Below, in pieces: positions 1 to 12,661 of a stretch of 64,000 nt of DNA (position 1 is the first letter of the stretch; each line of letters opens with the position of its first letter). This DNA is from Rhabditoides inermis (Eukaryota; Nematoda; Chromadorea; Rhabditida; Rhabditidae). The translations under genes were made by a program, and so were the position numbers. The stretch is taken from assembly GCA_963966185.1 (NCBI GenBank), contig CAWZYM010000197.1, positions 1-64,000 on the forward strand, read 5' to 3'. The notes beneath the pieces are model-generated. The model saw nothing but the letters and a program-made list of their open reading frames with translations. It was not told the origin of the DNA and ran no database searches.

Positions 1-190
1 TTCCCGAGTCCATCACTCCGTGTGCAGTCGCGTCTAGATGTAGCCATATATCTTTCCCCATGTTTCCTCGCTTTCACGGTTCGGAATTGTCGCGCAAATA
101 AAAGTTGTACAAGCCATTTGCCACGCAAATTTCCATTCATTTGTATCAAGAAATTCTTGACGGATCACCCAAGAAAATAGCAACCCTCTC

Positions 191-311
191 GCTTACGTTC
201 ATAGCTCGTTGAAAAATACGCCATCCCGTCCGATCTGGCAAGTCAAGCAACGATGCGCCCGGTTAGTACTTGGATCGGAGACGGCTTGGGAACTCCCGGG
301 TAACGTAAGCT
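191..311 (+). rRNA. 5S rRNA copy 1 (variant)
   Basis: Copy 1 of 46. Begins GCTTACGTTC and ends GTAAGCT. It is 121 nt rather than 119 because of an extra A in the A-run near nt 25 and an extra C in AACTCCCGGG. Both changes may be assembly errors. Confidence 0.85.
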
Positions 312-751
312 TTTGAGTTTTTTTTTTGCAGAAACGATCAATCGATCGATCGATAGAGAGAGAGAGGGAGAGAAGAGAGATAGACAGATAGAGAGAGAGA
401 GGAGACGGAGAGAGAGGAGGAAGAGAAGGGAGGAGGGAGGAACGGACAGTCAGTAGCCCACTCTATCACGCTGATTCGTGTCATAGCCGGATATCGATGA
501 TGAAATCAATGATTCCAGAGGCGCAAGTTTTGTTATCAAAAACTACTTATAGCAGACCCACGCGCTTCCGAGTCCATCACTCCGTGTGCAGTTCGCGTCT
601 AGATGTAGCCATATATCTTTCCCATGTTTTCGCTTTCACGGTTCGGAAATTGTCGCGCAAAATAAAAGTTGTACAGCCATTTGCACGCAAAATTTCCATT
701 CATTTGATCAAGAATTCTTGACGGATCACCCAAGAAAATAGCAACCCTCTC

Positions 752-869
752 GCTTACGTTCATAGCTCGTTGAAAATACGCCATCCCGTCCGATCTGGCA
801 AGTCAAGCAACGATGCGCCCGGTTAGTACTTGGATCGGAGACGGCTTGGGAATCCCGGGTAACGTAGCT
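752..869 (+). rRNA. 5S rRNA copy 2 (1-nt deletion)
   Basis: Copy 2; 118 nt. One A is missing in the terminal GTAAGCT, so the closing helix I loses a pair. Confidence 0.85.
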
Positions 870-1308
870 TTTGAGTTTTTTTTTGCAGAAACGATCAATC
901 GATCGATCGATAGAGAGAGAGAGGAGAAGAGAGATAGACAGATAGAGAGAGAGAGAGGGAGACGGAGAGAGAGGGAGGAAGAGAAGGGAGGAGGGAGGAA
1001 CGGACAGTCAGTAAGCCCACTCTATCACGCTGATTCGTGTCATAGCCGGATATCGATGATGAAATCAATGATTCAGAAGGCGCAAGTTTTGTTATCAAAA
1101 ACCTACATTATAGCAGACCCACGCGCTCCGAGTCCATCACTCCGTGTGCAGTCGCGTCTAGATGTAGCCATATATCTTTCCCATGTTTTCGCTTTCACGG
1201 TTCGGAAATTGTCGCGCAATAAAAGTTGTACAGCCATTTGCACGCAAAATTTCCATTCATTTGATCAAGAATTCTTGACGGATCACCCAAGAAAATAGCA
1301 ACCCTCTC

Positions 1309-1425
1309 GCTTACGTTCATAGCTCGTTGAAAATACGCCATCCACGTCGATCTGGCAAGTCAAGCAACGATGCGCCCGGTTAGTACTTGGATCGGAGACG
1401 GTTGGAATCCCGGGTAACGTAAGCT
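1309..1425 (+). rRNA. 5S rRNA copy 3 (divergent)
   Basis: Copy 3; 117 nt. It reads CATCCACGTCGATCTGG where other copies have CATCCCGTCCGATCTGG, and has lost two bases in GACGGCTTGGGAATCC. It is the most divergent copy and may be non-functional or mis-assembled. Confidence 0.75.
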
Positions 1426-1866
1426 TTTGAGTTTTTTTTTTTTTGCAGAAACGATCAATCGATCGATCGATAGAGAGAGAGAGGGAGAAGAGAGATAGAC
1501 AGATAGAGAGAGAGAGGGAGACGGAGAGAGAGGGAGGAAGAGAATGGAGGAGGGAGGAACGGACAGTCAGTAAGCCCACTCTATCACGCTGATTCGTGTC
1601 ATAGCCGGATATCGATGATGAAATCAATGATTCCAGAAGGCGCAAGTTTTGTTATCAAAACTACTTATAGCAGACCCACGCGCTTCCGAGTCCATCACTC
1701 CGTGTGCAGTCGCGTCTAGATGTAGCCATATATCTTTCCCCATGTTTTCGCTTTCACGGTTCGAAATTGTCGCGCAAATAAAAGTTGTACAGCCATTTGC
1801 ACGCAAAATTTCCATTCATTTGATCAAGAATCTTGACGGATCACCCCAAGAAATAGCAACCCTCTC

Positions 1867-1987
1867 GCTTACGTTCATAGCTCGTTGAAAAATACGCCAT
1901 CCCGTCCGATCTGGCAAGTCAAGCAACGATGCGCCCGGTTAGTACTTTGGATCGGAGACGGCTTGGGAATCCCGGGTAACGTAAGCT
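1867..1987 (+). rRNA. 5S rRNA copy 4 (two 1-nt insertions)
   Basis: Copy 4; 121 nt, with one extra A in the A-run and an extra T in AGTACTTTGG, which lies in the internal promoter (C box). Confidence 0.8.
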
Positions 1988-2428
1988 TTTGAGTTTTTTT
2001 TTTGCAGAAACGATCAATCGATCGATCGATAGAGAGAGAGAGGGAGAAGAGAGATAGACAGATAGAGAGAGAGAGGGAGACGGAGAGAGAGGGAGGAAGA
2101 GAAGGGAGGAGGGAGGAACGGACAGTCAGTAAGCCCACTCTATCACGCTGATTCGTGTCATAGCCGGATATCGATGATGAAATCAATGATTCCAGAAGGC
2201 GCAAGTTTTGTTATCAAAAACTACTTATAGCAGACCCACGCGCTTCCGAGTCCATCACTCCGTGTGCAGTCGCGTCTAGATGTAGCCATATATCTTTCCC
2301 CATGTTTTCGCTTTCACGGTTCGGAAATTGTCGCGCAAATAAAAGTTGTACAGCCATTTGCACGCAAAATTTCCATTCATTTGATCAAGAATTCTTGACG
2401 GATCACCCAAGAAAATAGCAACCCTCTC

Positions 2429-2547
2429 GCTTACGTTCATAGCTCGTTGAAAATACGCCATCCCGTCCGATCTGGCAAGTCAAGCAACGATGCGCCCGGT
2501 TAGTACTTGGATCGGAGACGGCTTGGGAATCCCGGGTAACGTAAGCT
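2429..2547 (+). rRNA. 5S rRNA copy 5 (reference copy)
   Basis: First clean 119-nt copy. 5S rRNA is the small RNA of the large ribosomal subunit and is made by Pol III. The match to C. elegans 5S as I recall it is strong: GCCATCCCGTCCGATCTGG and GTTAGTACTTGGATCGGAGA agree base for base. The ends GCTTACG and CGTAAGC pair as helix I. Internal promoter parts are visible: an A box around AAGCAACGATGC, and the intermediate element and C box in the GTTAGTACTTGGATCGGAGA stretch. TTTT follows directly. The following GA tract is of the long (L) type. Confidence 0.95.
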
Positions 2548-2991
2548 TTTGAGTTTTTTTTTTTGCAGAAACGATCAATCGATCGATCGATAGAGAGAGA
2601 GAGGGAGAAGAGAGATAGACAGATAGAGAGAGAGAGAGGGAGACGGAGAGAGAGGGAGGAAGAGAAGGGAGGAGGGAGGAACGGACAGTCAGTAAGCCCA
2701 CTCTATCACGCTGATTCGTGTCATAGCCGGATATCGATGATGAAATCAATGATTCCAGAAGGCGCAAGTTTTGTTATCAAAAACTACTTATAGCAGACCC
2801 ACGCGCTTCCGAGTCCATCACTCCGTGTGCAGTCGCGTCTAGATGTAGCCATATATCTTTCCCCATGTTTTCGCTTTCACGGTTCGGAAATTGTCGCGCA
2901 AATAAAAGTTGTACAGCCATTTGCACGCAAAATTTCCATTCATTTGATCAAGAATTCTTGACGGATCACCCAAGAAAATAGCAACCCTCTC

Positions 2992-3110
2992 GCTTACGTT
3001 CATAGCTCGTTGAAAATACGCCATCCCGTCCGATCTGGCAAGTCAAGCAACGATGCGCCCGGTTAGTACTTGGATCGGAGACGGCTTGGGAATCCCGGGT
3101 AACGTAAGCT
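2992..3110 (+). rRNA. 5S rRNA copy 6
   Basis: Copy 6; 119 nt, same as the reference copy; short (S) GA tract downstream. Confidence 0.95.
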
Positions 3111-3552
3111 TTTGAGTTTTTTTTTTTGCAGAAACGATCAATCGATCGATCGATAGAGAGAGAGAGGGAGAAGAGAGATAGACAGATAGAGAGAGAGAGG
3201 GAGACGGAGAGAGAGGGAGGAAGAGAAGGGAGGAGGGAGGAACGGACAGTCAGTAAGCCCACTCTATCACGCTGATTCGTGTCATAGCCGGATATCGATG
3301 ATGAAATCAATGATTCCAGAAGGCGCAAGTTTTGTTATCAAAAACTACTTATAGCAGACCCACGCGCTTCCGAGTCCATCACTCCGTGTGCAGTCGCGTC
3401 TAGATGTAGCCATATATCTTTCCCCATGTTTTCGCTTTCACGGTTCGGAAATTGTCGCGCAAATAAAAGTTGTACAGCCATTTGCACGCAAAATTTCCAT
3501 TCATTTGATCAAGAATTCTTGACGGATCACCCAAGAAAATAGCAACCCTCTC

Positions 3553-3671
3553 GCTTACGTTCATAGCTCGTTGAAAATACGCCATCCCGTCCGATCTGGC
3601 AAGTCAAGCAACGATGCGCCCGGTTAGTACTTGGATCGGAGACGGCTTGGGAATCCCGGGTAACGTAAGCT
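3553..3671 (+). rRNA. 5S rRNA copy 7
   Basis: Copy 7; L-type GA tract. The terminator T-run here is 14 T, the longest noted. Confidence 0.95.
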
Positions 3672-4118
3672 TTTGAGTTTTTTTTTTTTTTGCAGAAACG
3701 ATCAATCGATCGATCGATAGAGAGAGAGAGGGAGAAGAGAGATAGACAGATAGAGAGAGAGAGAGGGAGACGGAGAGAGAGGGAGGAAGAGAAGGGAGGA
3801 GGGAGGAACGGACAGTCAGTAAGCCCACTCTATCACGCTGATTCGTGTCATAGCCGGATATCGATGATGAAATCAATGATTCCAGAAGGCGCAAGTTTTG
3901 TTATCAAAAACTACTTATAGCAGACCCACGCGCTTCCGAGTCCATCACTCCGTGTGCAGTCGCGTCTAGATGTAGCCATATATCTTTCCCCATGTTTTCG
4001 CTTTCACGGTTCGGAAATTGTCGCGCAAATAAAAGTTGTACAGCCATTTGCACGCAAAATTTCCATTCATTTGATCAAGAATTCTTGACGGATCACCCAA
4101 GAAAATAGCAACCCTCTC

Positions 4119-4237
4119 GCTTACGTTCATAGCTCGTTGAAAATACGCCATCCCGTCCGATCTGGCAAGTCAAGCAACGATGCGCCCGGTTAGTACTTGG
4201 ATCGGAGACGGCTTGGGAATCCCGGGTAACGTAAGCT
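4119..4237 (+). rRNA. 5S rRNA copy 8
   Basis: Copy 8; S-type unit. Confidence 0.95.
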
Positions 4238-4678
4238 TTTGAGTTTTTTTTTTGCAGAAACGATCAATCGATCGATCGATAGAGAGAGAGAGGGAGAAGA
4301 GAGATAGACAGATAGAGAGAGAGAGGGAGACGGAGAGAGAGGGAGGAAGAGAAGGGAGGAGGGAGGAACGGACAGTCAGTAAGCCCACTCTATCACGCTG
4401 ATTCGTGTCATAGCCGGATATCGATGATGAAATCAATGATTCCAGAAGGCGCAAGTTTTGTTATCAAAAACTACTTATAGCAGACCCACGCGCTTCCGAG
4501 TCCATCACTCCGTGTGCAGTCGCGTCTAGATGTAGCCATATATCTTTCCCCATGTTTTCGCTTTCACGGTTCGGAAATTGTCGCGCAAATAAAAGTTGTA
4601 CAGCCATTTGCACGCAAAATTTCCATTCATTTGATCAAGAATTCTTGACGGATCACCCAAGAAAATAGCAACCCTCTC

Positions 4679-4797
4679 GCTTACGTTCATAGCTCGTTGA
4701 AAATACGCCATCCCGTCCGATCTGGCAAGTCAAGCAACGATGCGCCCGGTTAGTACTTGGATCGGAGACGGCTTGGGAATCCCGGGTAACGTAAGCT
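4679..4797 (+). rRNA. 5S rRNA copy 9
   Basis: Copy 9; S-type unit. Confidence 0.95.
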
Positions 4798-5239
4798 TTT
4801 GAGTTTTTTTTTTTGCAGAAACGATCAATCGATCGATCGATAGAGAGAGAGAGGGAGAAGAGAGATAGACAGATAGAGAGAGAGAGGGAGACGGAGAGAG
4901 AGGGAGGAAGAGAAGGGAGGAGGGAGGAACGGACAGTCAGTAAGCCCACTCTATCACGCTGATTCGTGTCATAGCCGGATATCGATGATGAAATCAATGA
5001 TTCCAGAAGGCGCAAGTTTTGTTATCAAAAACTACTTATAGCAGACCCACGCGCTTCCGAGTCCATCACTCCGTGTGCAGTCGCGTCTAGATGTAGCCAT
5101 ATATCTTTCCCCATGTTTTCGCTTTCACGGTTCGGAAATTGTCGCGCAAATAAAAGTTGTACAGCCATTTGCACGCAAAATTTCCATTCATTTGATCAAG
5201 AATTCTTGACGGATCACCCAAGAAAATAGCAACCCTCTC

Positions 5240-5358
5240 GCTTACGTTCATAGCTCGTTGAAAATACGCCATCCCGTCCGATCTGGCAAGTCAAGCAACG
5301 ATGCGCCCGGTTAGTACTTGGATCGGAGACGGCTTGGGAATCCCGGGTAACGTAAGCT
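5240..5358 (+). rRNA. 5S rRNA copy 10
   Basis: Copy 10; L-type unit. Confidence 0.95.
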
Positions 5359-5802
5359 TTTGAGTTTTTTTTTTTGCAGAAACGATCAATCGATCGATCG
5401 ATAGAGAGAGAGAGGGAGAAGAGAGATAGACAGATAGAGAGAGAGAGAGGGAGACGGAGAGAGAGGGAGGAAGAGAAGGGAGGAGGGAGGAACGGACAGT
5501 CAGTAAGCCCACTCTATCACGCTGATTCGTGTCATAGCCGGATATCGATGATGAAATCAATGATTCCAGAAGGCGCAAGTTTTGTTATCAAAAACTACTT
5601 ATAGCAGACCCACGCGCTTCCGAGTCCATCACTCCGTGTGCAGTCGCGTCTAGATGTAGCCATATATCTTTCCCCATGTTTTCGCTTTCACGGTTCGGAA
5701 ATTGTCGCGCAAATAAAAGTTGTACAGCCATTTGCACGCAAAATTTCCATTCATTTGATCAAGAATTCTTGACGGATCACCCAAGAAAATAGCAACCCTC
5801 TC

Positions 5803-5921
5803 GCTTACGTTCATAGCTCGTTGAAAATACGCCATCCCGTCCGATCTGGCAAGTCAAGCAACGATGCGCCCGGTTAGTACTTGGATCGGAGACGGCTTGG
5901 GAATCCCGGGTAACGTAAGCT
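5803..5921 (+). rRNA. 5S rRNA copy 11
   Basis: Copy 11; S-type unit. Confidence 0.95.
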
Positions 5922-6363
5922 TTTGAGTTTTTTTTTTTGCAGAAACGATCAATCGATCGATCGATAGAGAGAGAGAGGGAGAAGAGAGATAGACAGATAG
6001 AGAGAGAGAGGGAGACGGAGAGAGAGGGAGGAAGAGAAGGGAGGAGGGAGGAACGGACAGTCAGTAAGCCCACTCTATCACGCTGATTCGTGTCATAGCC
6101 GGATATCGATGATGAAATCAATGATTCCAGAAGGCGCAAGTTTTGTTATCAAAAACTACTTATAGCAGACCCACGCGCTTCCGAGTCCATCACTCCGTGT
6201 GCAGTCGCGTCTAGATGTAGCCATATATCTTTCCCCATGTTTTCGCTTTCACGGTTCGGAAATTGTCGCGCAAATAAAAGTTGTACAGCCATTTGCACGC
6301 AAAATTTCCATTCATTTGATCAAGAATTCTTGACGGATCACCCAAGAAAATAGCAACCCTCTC

Positions 6364-6482
6364 GCTTACGTTCATAGCTCGTTGAAAATACGCCATCCCG
6401 TCCGATCTGGCAAGTCAAGCAACGATGCGCCCGGTTAGTACTTGGATCGGAGACGGCTTGGGAATCCCGGGTAACGTAAGCT
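6364..6482 (+). rRNA. 5S rRNA copy 12
   Basis: Copy 12; L-type unit. Confidence 0.95.
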
Positions 6483-6925
6483 TTTGAGTTTTTTTTTTGC
6501 AGAAACGATCAATCGATCGATCGATAGAGAGAGAGAGGGAGAAGAGAGATAGACAGATAGAGAGAGAGAGAGGGAGACGGAGAGAGAGGGAGGAAGAGAA
6601 GGGAGGAGGGAGGAACGGACAGTCAGTAAGCCCACTCTATCACGCTGATTCGTGTCATAGCCGGATATCGATGATGAAATCAATGATTCCAGAAGGCGCA
6701 AGTTTTGTTATCAAAAACTACTTATAGCAGACCCACGCGCTTCCGAGTCCATCACTCCGTGTGCAGTCGCGTCTAGATGTAGCCATATATCTTTCCCCAT
6801 GTTTTCGCTTTCACGGTTCGGAAATTGTCGCGCAAATAAAAGTTGTACAGCCATTTGCACGCAAAATTTCCATTCATTTGATCAAGAATTCTTGACGGAT
6901 CACCCAAGAAAATAGCAACCCTCTC

Positions 6926-7044
6926 GCTTACGTTCATAGCTCGTTGAAAATACGCCATCCCGTCCGATCTGGCAAGTCAAGCAACGATGCGCCCGGTTAG
7001 TACTTGGATCGGAGACGGCTTGGGAATCCCGGGTAACGTAAGCT
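6926..7044 (+). rRNA. 5S rRNA copy 13
   Basis: Copy 13; S-type unit. Confidence 0.95.
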
Positions 7045-7487
7045 TTTGAGTTTTTTTTTTTTGCAGAAACGATCAATCGATCGATCGATAGAGAGAGAGA
7101 GGGAGAAGAGAGATAGACAGATAGAGAGAGAGAGGGAGACGGAGAGAGAGGGAGGAAGAGAAGGGAGGAGGGAGGAACGGACAGTCAGTAAGCCCACTCT
7201 ATCACGCTGATTCGTGTCATAGCCGGATATCGATGATGAAATCAATGATTCCAGAAGGCGCAAGTTTTGTTATCAAAAACTACTTATAGCAGACCCACGC
7301 GCTTCCGAGTCCATCACTCCGTGTGCAGTCGCGTCTAGATGTAGCCATATATCTTTCCCCATGTTTTCGCTTTCACGGTTCGGAAATTGTCGCGCAAATA
7401 AAAGTTGTACAGCCATTTGCACGCAAAATTTCCATTCATTTGATCAAGAATTCTTGACGGATCACCCAAGAAAATAGCAACCCTCTC

Positions 7488-7606
7488 GCTTACGTTCATA
7501 GCTCGTTGAAAATACGCCATCCCGTCCGATCTGGCAAGTCAAGCAACGATGCGCCCGGTTAGTACTTGGATCGGAGACGGCTTGGGAATCCCGGGTAACG
7601 TAAGCT
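7488..7606 (+). rRNA. 5S rRNA copy 14
   Basis: Copy 14; L-type unit. Confidence 0.95.
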
Positions 7607-8049
7607 TTTGAGTTTTTTTTTTGCAGAAACGATCAATCGATCGATCGATAGAGAGAGAGAGGGAGAAGAGAGATAGACAGATAGAGAGAGAGAGAGGGAG
7701 ACGGAGAGAGAGGGAGGAAGAGAAGGGAGGAGGGAGGAACGGACAGTCAGTAAGCCCACTCTATCACGCTGATTCGTGTCATAGCCGGATATCGATGATG
7801 AAATCAATGATTCCAGAAGGCGCAAGTTTTGTTATCAAAAACTACTTATAGCAGACCCACGCGCTTCCGAGTCCATCACTCCGTGTGCAGTCGCGTCTAG
7901 ATGTAGCCATATATCTTTCCCCATGTTTTCGCTTTCACGGTTCGGAAATTGTCGCGCAAATAAAAGTTGTACAGCCATTTGCACGCAAAATTTCCATTCA
8001 TTTGATCAAGAATTCTTGACGGATCACCCAAGAAAATAGCAACCCTCTC

Positions 8050-8168
8050 GCTTACGTTCATAGCTCGTTGAAAATACGCCATCCCGTCCGATCTGGCAAG
8101 TCAAGCAACGATGCGCCCGGTTAGTACTTGGATCGGAGACGGCTTGGGAATCCCGGGTAACGTAAGCT
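8050..8168 (+). rRNA. 5S rRNA copy 15
   Basis: Copy 15; S-type, first of four S units in a row. Confidence 0.95.
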
Positions 8169-8611
8169 TTTGAGTTTTTTTTTTTTGCAGAAACGATCAA
8201 TCGATCGATCGATAGAGAGAGAGAGGGAGAAGAGAGATAGACAGATAGAGAGAGAGAGGGAGACGGAGAGAGAGGGAGGAAGAGAAGGGAGGAGGGAGGA
8301 ACGGACAGTCAGTAAGCCCACTCTATCACGCTGATTCGTGTCATAGCCGGATATCGATGATGAAATCAATGATTCCAGAAGGCGCAAGTTTTGTTATCAA
8401 AAACTACTTATAGCAGACCCACGCGCTTCCGAGTCCATCACTCCGTGTGCAGTCGCGTCTAGATGTAGCCATATATCTTTCCCCATGTTTTCGCTTTCAC
8501 GGTTCGGAAATTGTCGCGCAAATAAAAGTTGTACAGCCATTTGCACGCAAAATTTCCATTCATTTGATCAAGAATTCTTGACGGATCACCCAAGAAAATA
8601 GCAACCCTCTC

Positions 8612-8730
8612 GCTTACGTTCATAGCTCGTTGAAAATACGCCATCCCGTCCGATCTGGCAAGTCAAGCAACGATGCGCCCGGTTAGTACTTGGATCGGAG
8701 ACGGCTTGGGAATCCCGGGTAACGTAAGCT
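8612..8730 (+). rRNA. 5S rRNA copy 16
   Basis: Copy 16; S-type unit. Confidence 0.95.
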
Positions 8731-9172
8731 TTTGAGTTTTTTTTTTTGCAGAAACGATCAATCGATCGATCGATAGAGAGAGAGAGGGAGAAGAGAGATA
8801 GACAGATAGAGAGAGAGAGGGAGACGGAGAGAGAGGGAGGAAGAGAAGGGAGGAGGGAGGAACGGACAGTCAGTAAGCCCACTCTATCACGCTGATTCGT
8901 GTCATAGCCGGATATCGATGATGAAATCAATGATTCCAGAAGGCGCAAGTTTTGTTATCAAAAACTACTTATAGCAGACCCACGCGCTTCCGAGTCCATC
9001 ACTCCGTGTGCAGTCGCGTCTAGATGTAGCCATATATCTTTCCCCATGTTTTCGCTTTCACGGTTCGGAAATTGTCGCGCAAATAAAAGTTGTACAGCCA
9101 TTTGCACGCAAAATTTCCATTCATTTGATCAAGAATTCTTGACGGATCACCCAAGAAAATAGCAACCCTCTC

Positions 9173-9291
9173 GCTTACGTTCATAGCTCGTTGAAAATAC
9201 GCCATCCCGTCCGATCTGGCAAGTCAAGCAACGATGCGCCCGGTTAGTACTTGGATCGGAGACGGCTTGGGAATCCCGGGTAACGTAAGCT
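9173..9291 (+). rRNA. 5S rRNA copy 17
   Basis: Copy 17; S-type unit. Confidence 0.95.
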
Positions 9292-9733
9292 TTTGAGTTT
9301 TTTTTTTTGCAGAAACGATCAATCGATCGATCGATAGAGAGAGAGAGGGAGAAGAGAGATAGACAGATAGAGAGAGAGAGGGAGACGGAGAGAGAGGGAG
9401 GAAGAGAAGGGAGGAGGGAGGAACGGACAGTCAGTAAGCCCACTCTATCACGCTGATTCGTGTCATAGCCGGATATCGATGATGAAATCAATGATTCCAG
9501 AAGGCGCAAGTTTTGTTATCAAAAACTACTTATAGCAGACCCACGCGCTTCCGAGTCCATCACTCCGTGTGCAGTCGCGTCTAGATGTAGCCATATATCT
9601 TTCCCCATGTTTTCGCTTTCACGGTTCGGAAATTGTCGCGCAAATAAAAGTTGTACAGCCATTTGCACGCAAAATTTCCATTCATTTGATCAAGAATTCT
9701 TGACGGATCACCCAAGAAAATAGCAACCCTCTC

Positions 9734-9852
9734 GCTTACGTTCATAGCTCGTTGAAAATACGCCATCCCGTCCGATCTGGCAAGTCAAGCAACGATGCGC
9801 CCGGTTAGTACTTGGATCGGAGACGGCTTGGGAATCCCGGGTAACGTAAGCT
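9734..9852 (+). rRNA. 5S rRNA copy 18
   Basis: Copy 18; S-type unit. Confidence 0.95.
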
Positions 9853-10293
9853 TTTGAGTTTTTTTTTTGCAGAAACGATCAATCGATCGATCGATAGAGA
9901 GAGAGAGGGAGAAGAGAGATAGACAGATAGAGAGAGAGAGGGAGACGGAGAGAGAGGGAGGAAGAGAAGGGAGGAGGGAGGAACGGACAGTCAGTAAGCC
10001 CACTCTATCACGCTGATTCGTGTCATAGCCGGATATCGATGATGAAATCAATGATTCCAGAAGGCGCAAGTTTTGTTATCAAAAACTACTTATAGCAGAC
10101 CCACGCGCTTCCGAGTCCATCACTCCGTGTGCAGTCGCGTCTAGATGTAGCCATATATCTTTCCCCATGTTTTCGCTTTCACGGTTCGGAAATTGTCGCG
10201 CAAATAAAAGTTGTACAGCCATTTGCACGCAAAATTTCCATTCATTTGATCAAGAATTCTTGACGGATCACCCAAGAAAATAGCAACCCTCTC

Positions 10294-10412
10294 GCTTACG
10301 TTCATAGCTCGTTGAAAATACGCCATCCCGTCCGATCTGGCAAGTCAAGCAACGATGCGCCCGGTTAGTACTTGGATCGGAGACGGCTTGGGAATCCCGG
10401 GTAACGTAAGCT
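10294..10412 (+). rRNA. 5S rRNA copy 19
   Basis: Copy 19; L-type unit. Confidence 0.95.
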
Positions 10413-10855
10413 TTTGAGTTTTTTTTTTGCAGAAACGATCAATCGATCGATCGATAGAGAGAGAGAGGGAGAAGAGAGATAGACAGATAGAGAGAGAGAG
10501 AGGGAGACGGAGAGAGAGGGAGGAAGAGAAGGGAGGAGGGAGGAACGGACAGTCAGTAAGCCCACTCTATCACGCTGATTCGTGTCATAGCCGGATATCG
10601 ATGATGAAATCAATGATTCCAGAAGGCGCAAGTTTTGTTATCAAAAACTACTTATAGCAGACCCACGCGCTTCCGAGTCCATCACTCCGTGTGCAGTCGC
10701 GTCTAGATGTAGCCATATATCTTTCCCCATGTTTTCGCTTTCACGGTTCGGAAATTGTCGCGCAAATAAAAGTTGTACAGCCATTTGCACGCAAAATTTC
10801 CATTCATTTGATCAAGAATTCTTGACGGATCACCCAAGAAAATAGCAACCCTCTC

Positions 10856-10974
10856 GCTTACGTTCATAGCTCGTTGAAAATACGCCATCCCGTCCGATCT
10901 GGCAAGTCAAGCAACGATGCGCCCGGTTAGTACTTGGATCGGAGACGGCTTGGGAATCCCGGGTAACGTAAGCT
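10856..10974 (+). rRNA. 5S rRNA copy 20
   Basis: Copy 20; S-type unit. Confidence 0.95.
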
Positions 10975-11416
10975 TTTGAGTTTTTTTTTTTGCAGAAACG
11001 ATCAATCGATCGATCGATAGAGAGAGAGAGGGAGAAGAGAGATAGACAGATAGAGAGAGAGAGGGAGACGGAGAGAGAGGGAGGAAGAGAAGGGAGGAGG
11101 GAGGAACGGACAGTCAGTAAGCCCACTCTATCACGCTGATTCGTGTCATAGCCGGATATCGATGATGAAATCAATGATTCCAGAAGGCGCAAGTTTTGTT
11201 ATCAAAAACTACTTATAGCAGACCCACGCGCTTCCGAGTCCATCACTCCGTGTGCAGTCGCGTCTAGATGTAGCCATATATCTTTCCCCATGTTTTCGCT
11301 TTCACGGTTCGGAAATTGTCGCGCAAATAAAAGTTGTACAGCCATTTGCACGCAAAATTTCCATTCATTTGATCAAGAATTCTTGACGGATCACCCAAGA
11401 AAATAGCAACCCTCTC

Positions 11417-11535
11417 GCTTACGTTCATAGCTCGTTGAAAATACGCCATCCCGTCCGATCTGGCAAGTCAAGCAACGATGCGCCCGGTTAGTACTTGGAT
11501 CGGAGACGGCTTGGGAATCCCGGGTAACGTAAGCT
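11417..11535 (+). rRNA. 5S rRNA copy 21
   Basis: Copy 21; L-type unit. Confidence 0.95.
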
Positions 11536-11979
11536 TTTGAGTTTTTTTTTTTGCAGAAACGATCAATCGATCGATCGATAGAGAGAGAGAGGGAGAAGAG
11601 AGATAGACAGATAGAGAGAGAGAGAGGGAGACGGAGAGAGAGGGAGGAAGAGAAGGGAGGAGGGAGGAACGGACAGTCAGTAAGCCCACTCTATCACGCT
11701 GATTCGTGTCATAGCCGGATATCGATGATGAAATCAATGATTCCAGAAGGCGCAAGTTTTGTTATCAAAAACTACTTATAGCAGACCCACGCGCTTCCGA
11801 GTCCATCACTCCGTGTGCAGTCGCGTCTAGATGTAGCCATATATCTTTCCCCATGTTTTCGCTTTCACGGTTCGGAAATTGTCGCGCAAATAAAAGTTGT
11901 ACAGCCATTTGCACGCAAAATTTCCATTCATTTGATCAAGAATTCTTGACGGATCACCCAAGAAAATAGCAACCCTCTC

Positions 11980-12098
11980 GCTTACGTTCATAGCTCGTTG
12001 AAAATACGCCATCCCGTCCGATCTGGCAAGTCAAGCAACGATGCGCCCGGTTAGTACTTGGATCGGAGACGGCTTGGGAATCCCGGGTAACGTAAGCT
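11980..12098 (+). rRNA. 5S rRNA copy 22
   Basis: Copy 22; S-type unit. Confidence 0.95.
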
Positions 12099-12542
12099 TT
12101 TGAGTTTTTTTTTTTTTGCAGAAACGATCAATCGATCGATCGATAGAGAGAGAGAGGGAGAAGAGAGATAGACAGATAGAGAGAGAGAGGGAGACGGAGA
12201 GAGAGGGAGGAAGAGAAGGGAGGAGGGAGGAACGGACAGTCAGTAAGCCCACTCTATCACGCTGATTCGTGTCATAGCCGGATATCGATGATGAAATCAA
12301 TGATTCCAGAAGGCGCAAGTTTTGTTATCAAAAACTACTTATAGCAGACCCACGCGCTTCCGAGTCCATCACTCCGTGTGCAGTCGCGTCTAGATGTAGC
12401 CATATATCTTTCCCCATGTTTTCGCTTTCACGGTTCGGAAATTGTCGCGCAAATAAAAGTTGTACAGCCATTTGCACGCAAAATTTCCATTCATTTGATC
12501 AAGAATTCTTGACGGATCACCCAAGAAAATAGCAACCCTCTC

Positions 12543-12661
12543 GCTTACGTTCATAGCTCGTTGAAAATACGCCATCCCGTCCGATCTGGCAAGTCAAGCA
12601 ACGATGCGCCCGGTTAGTACTTGGATCGGAGACGGCTTGGGAATCCCGGGTAACGTAAGCT
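12543..12661 (+). rRNA. 5S rRNA copy 23
   Basis: Copy 23; S-type unit. Confidence 0.95.

Noticed and set aside
2548..2991. SL1 spliced-leader RNA gene in the 5S spacer
   Set aside because: Searched by eye on both strands for GGTTTAATTACCCAAGTTTGAG and partial forms. Only ACCCAAG occurs, before the 5S gene, with no matching RNA body.
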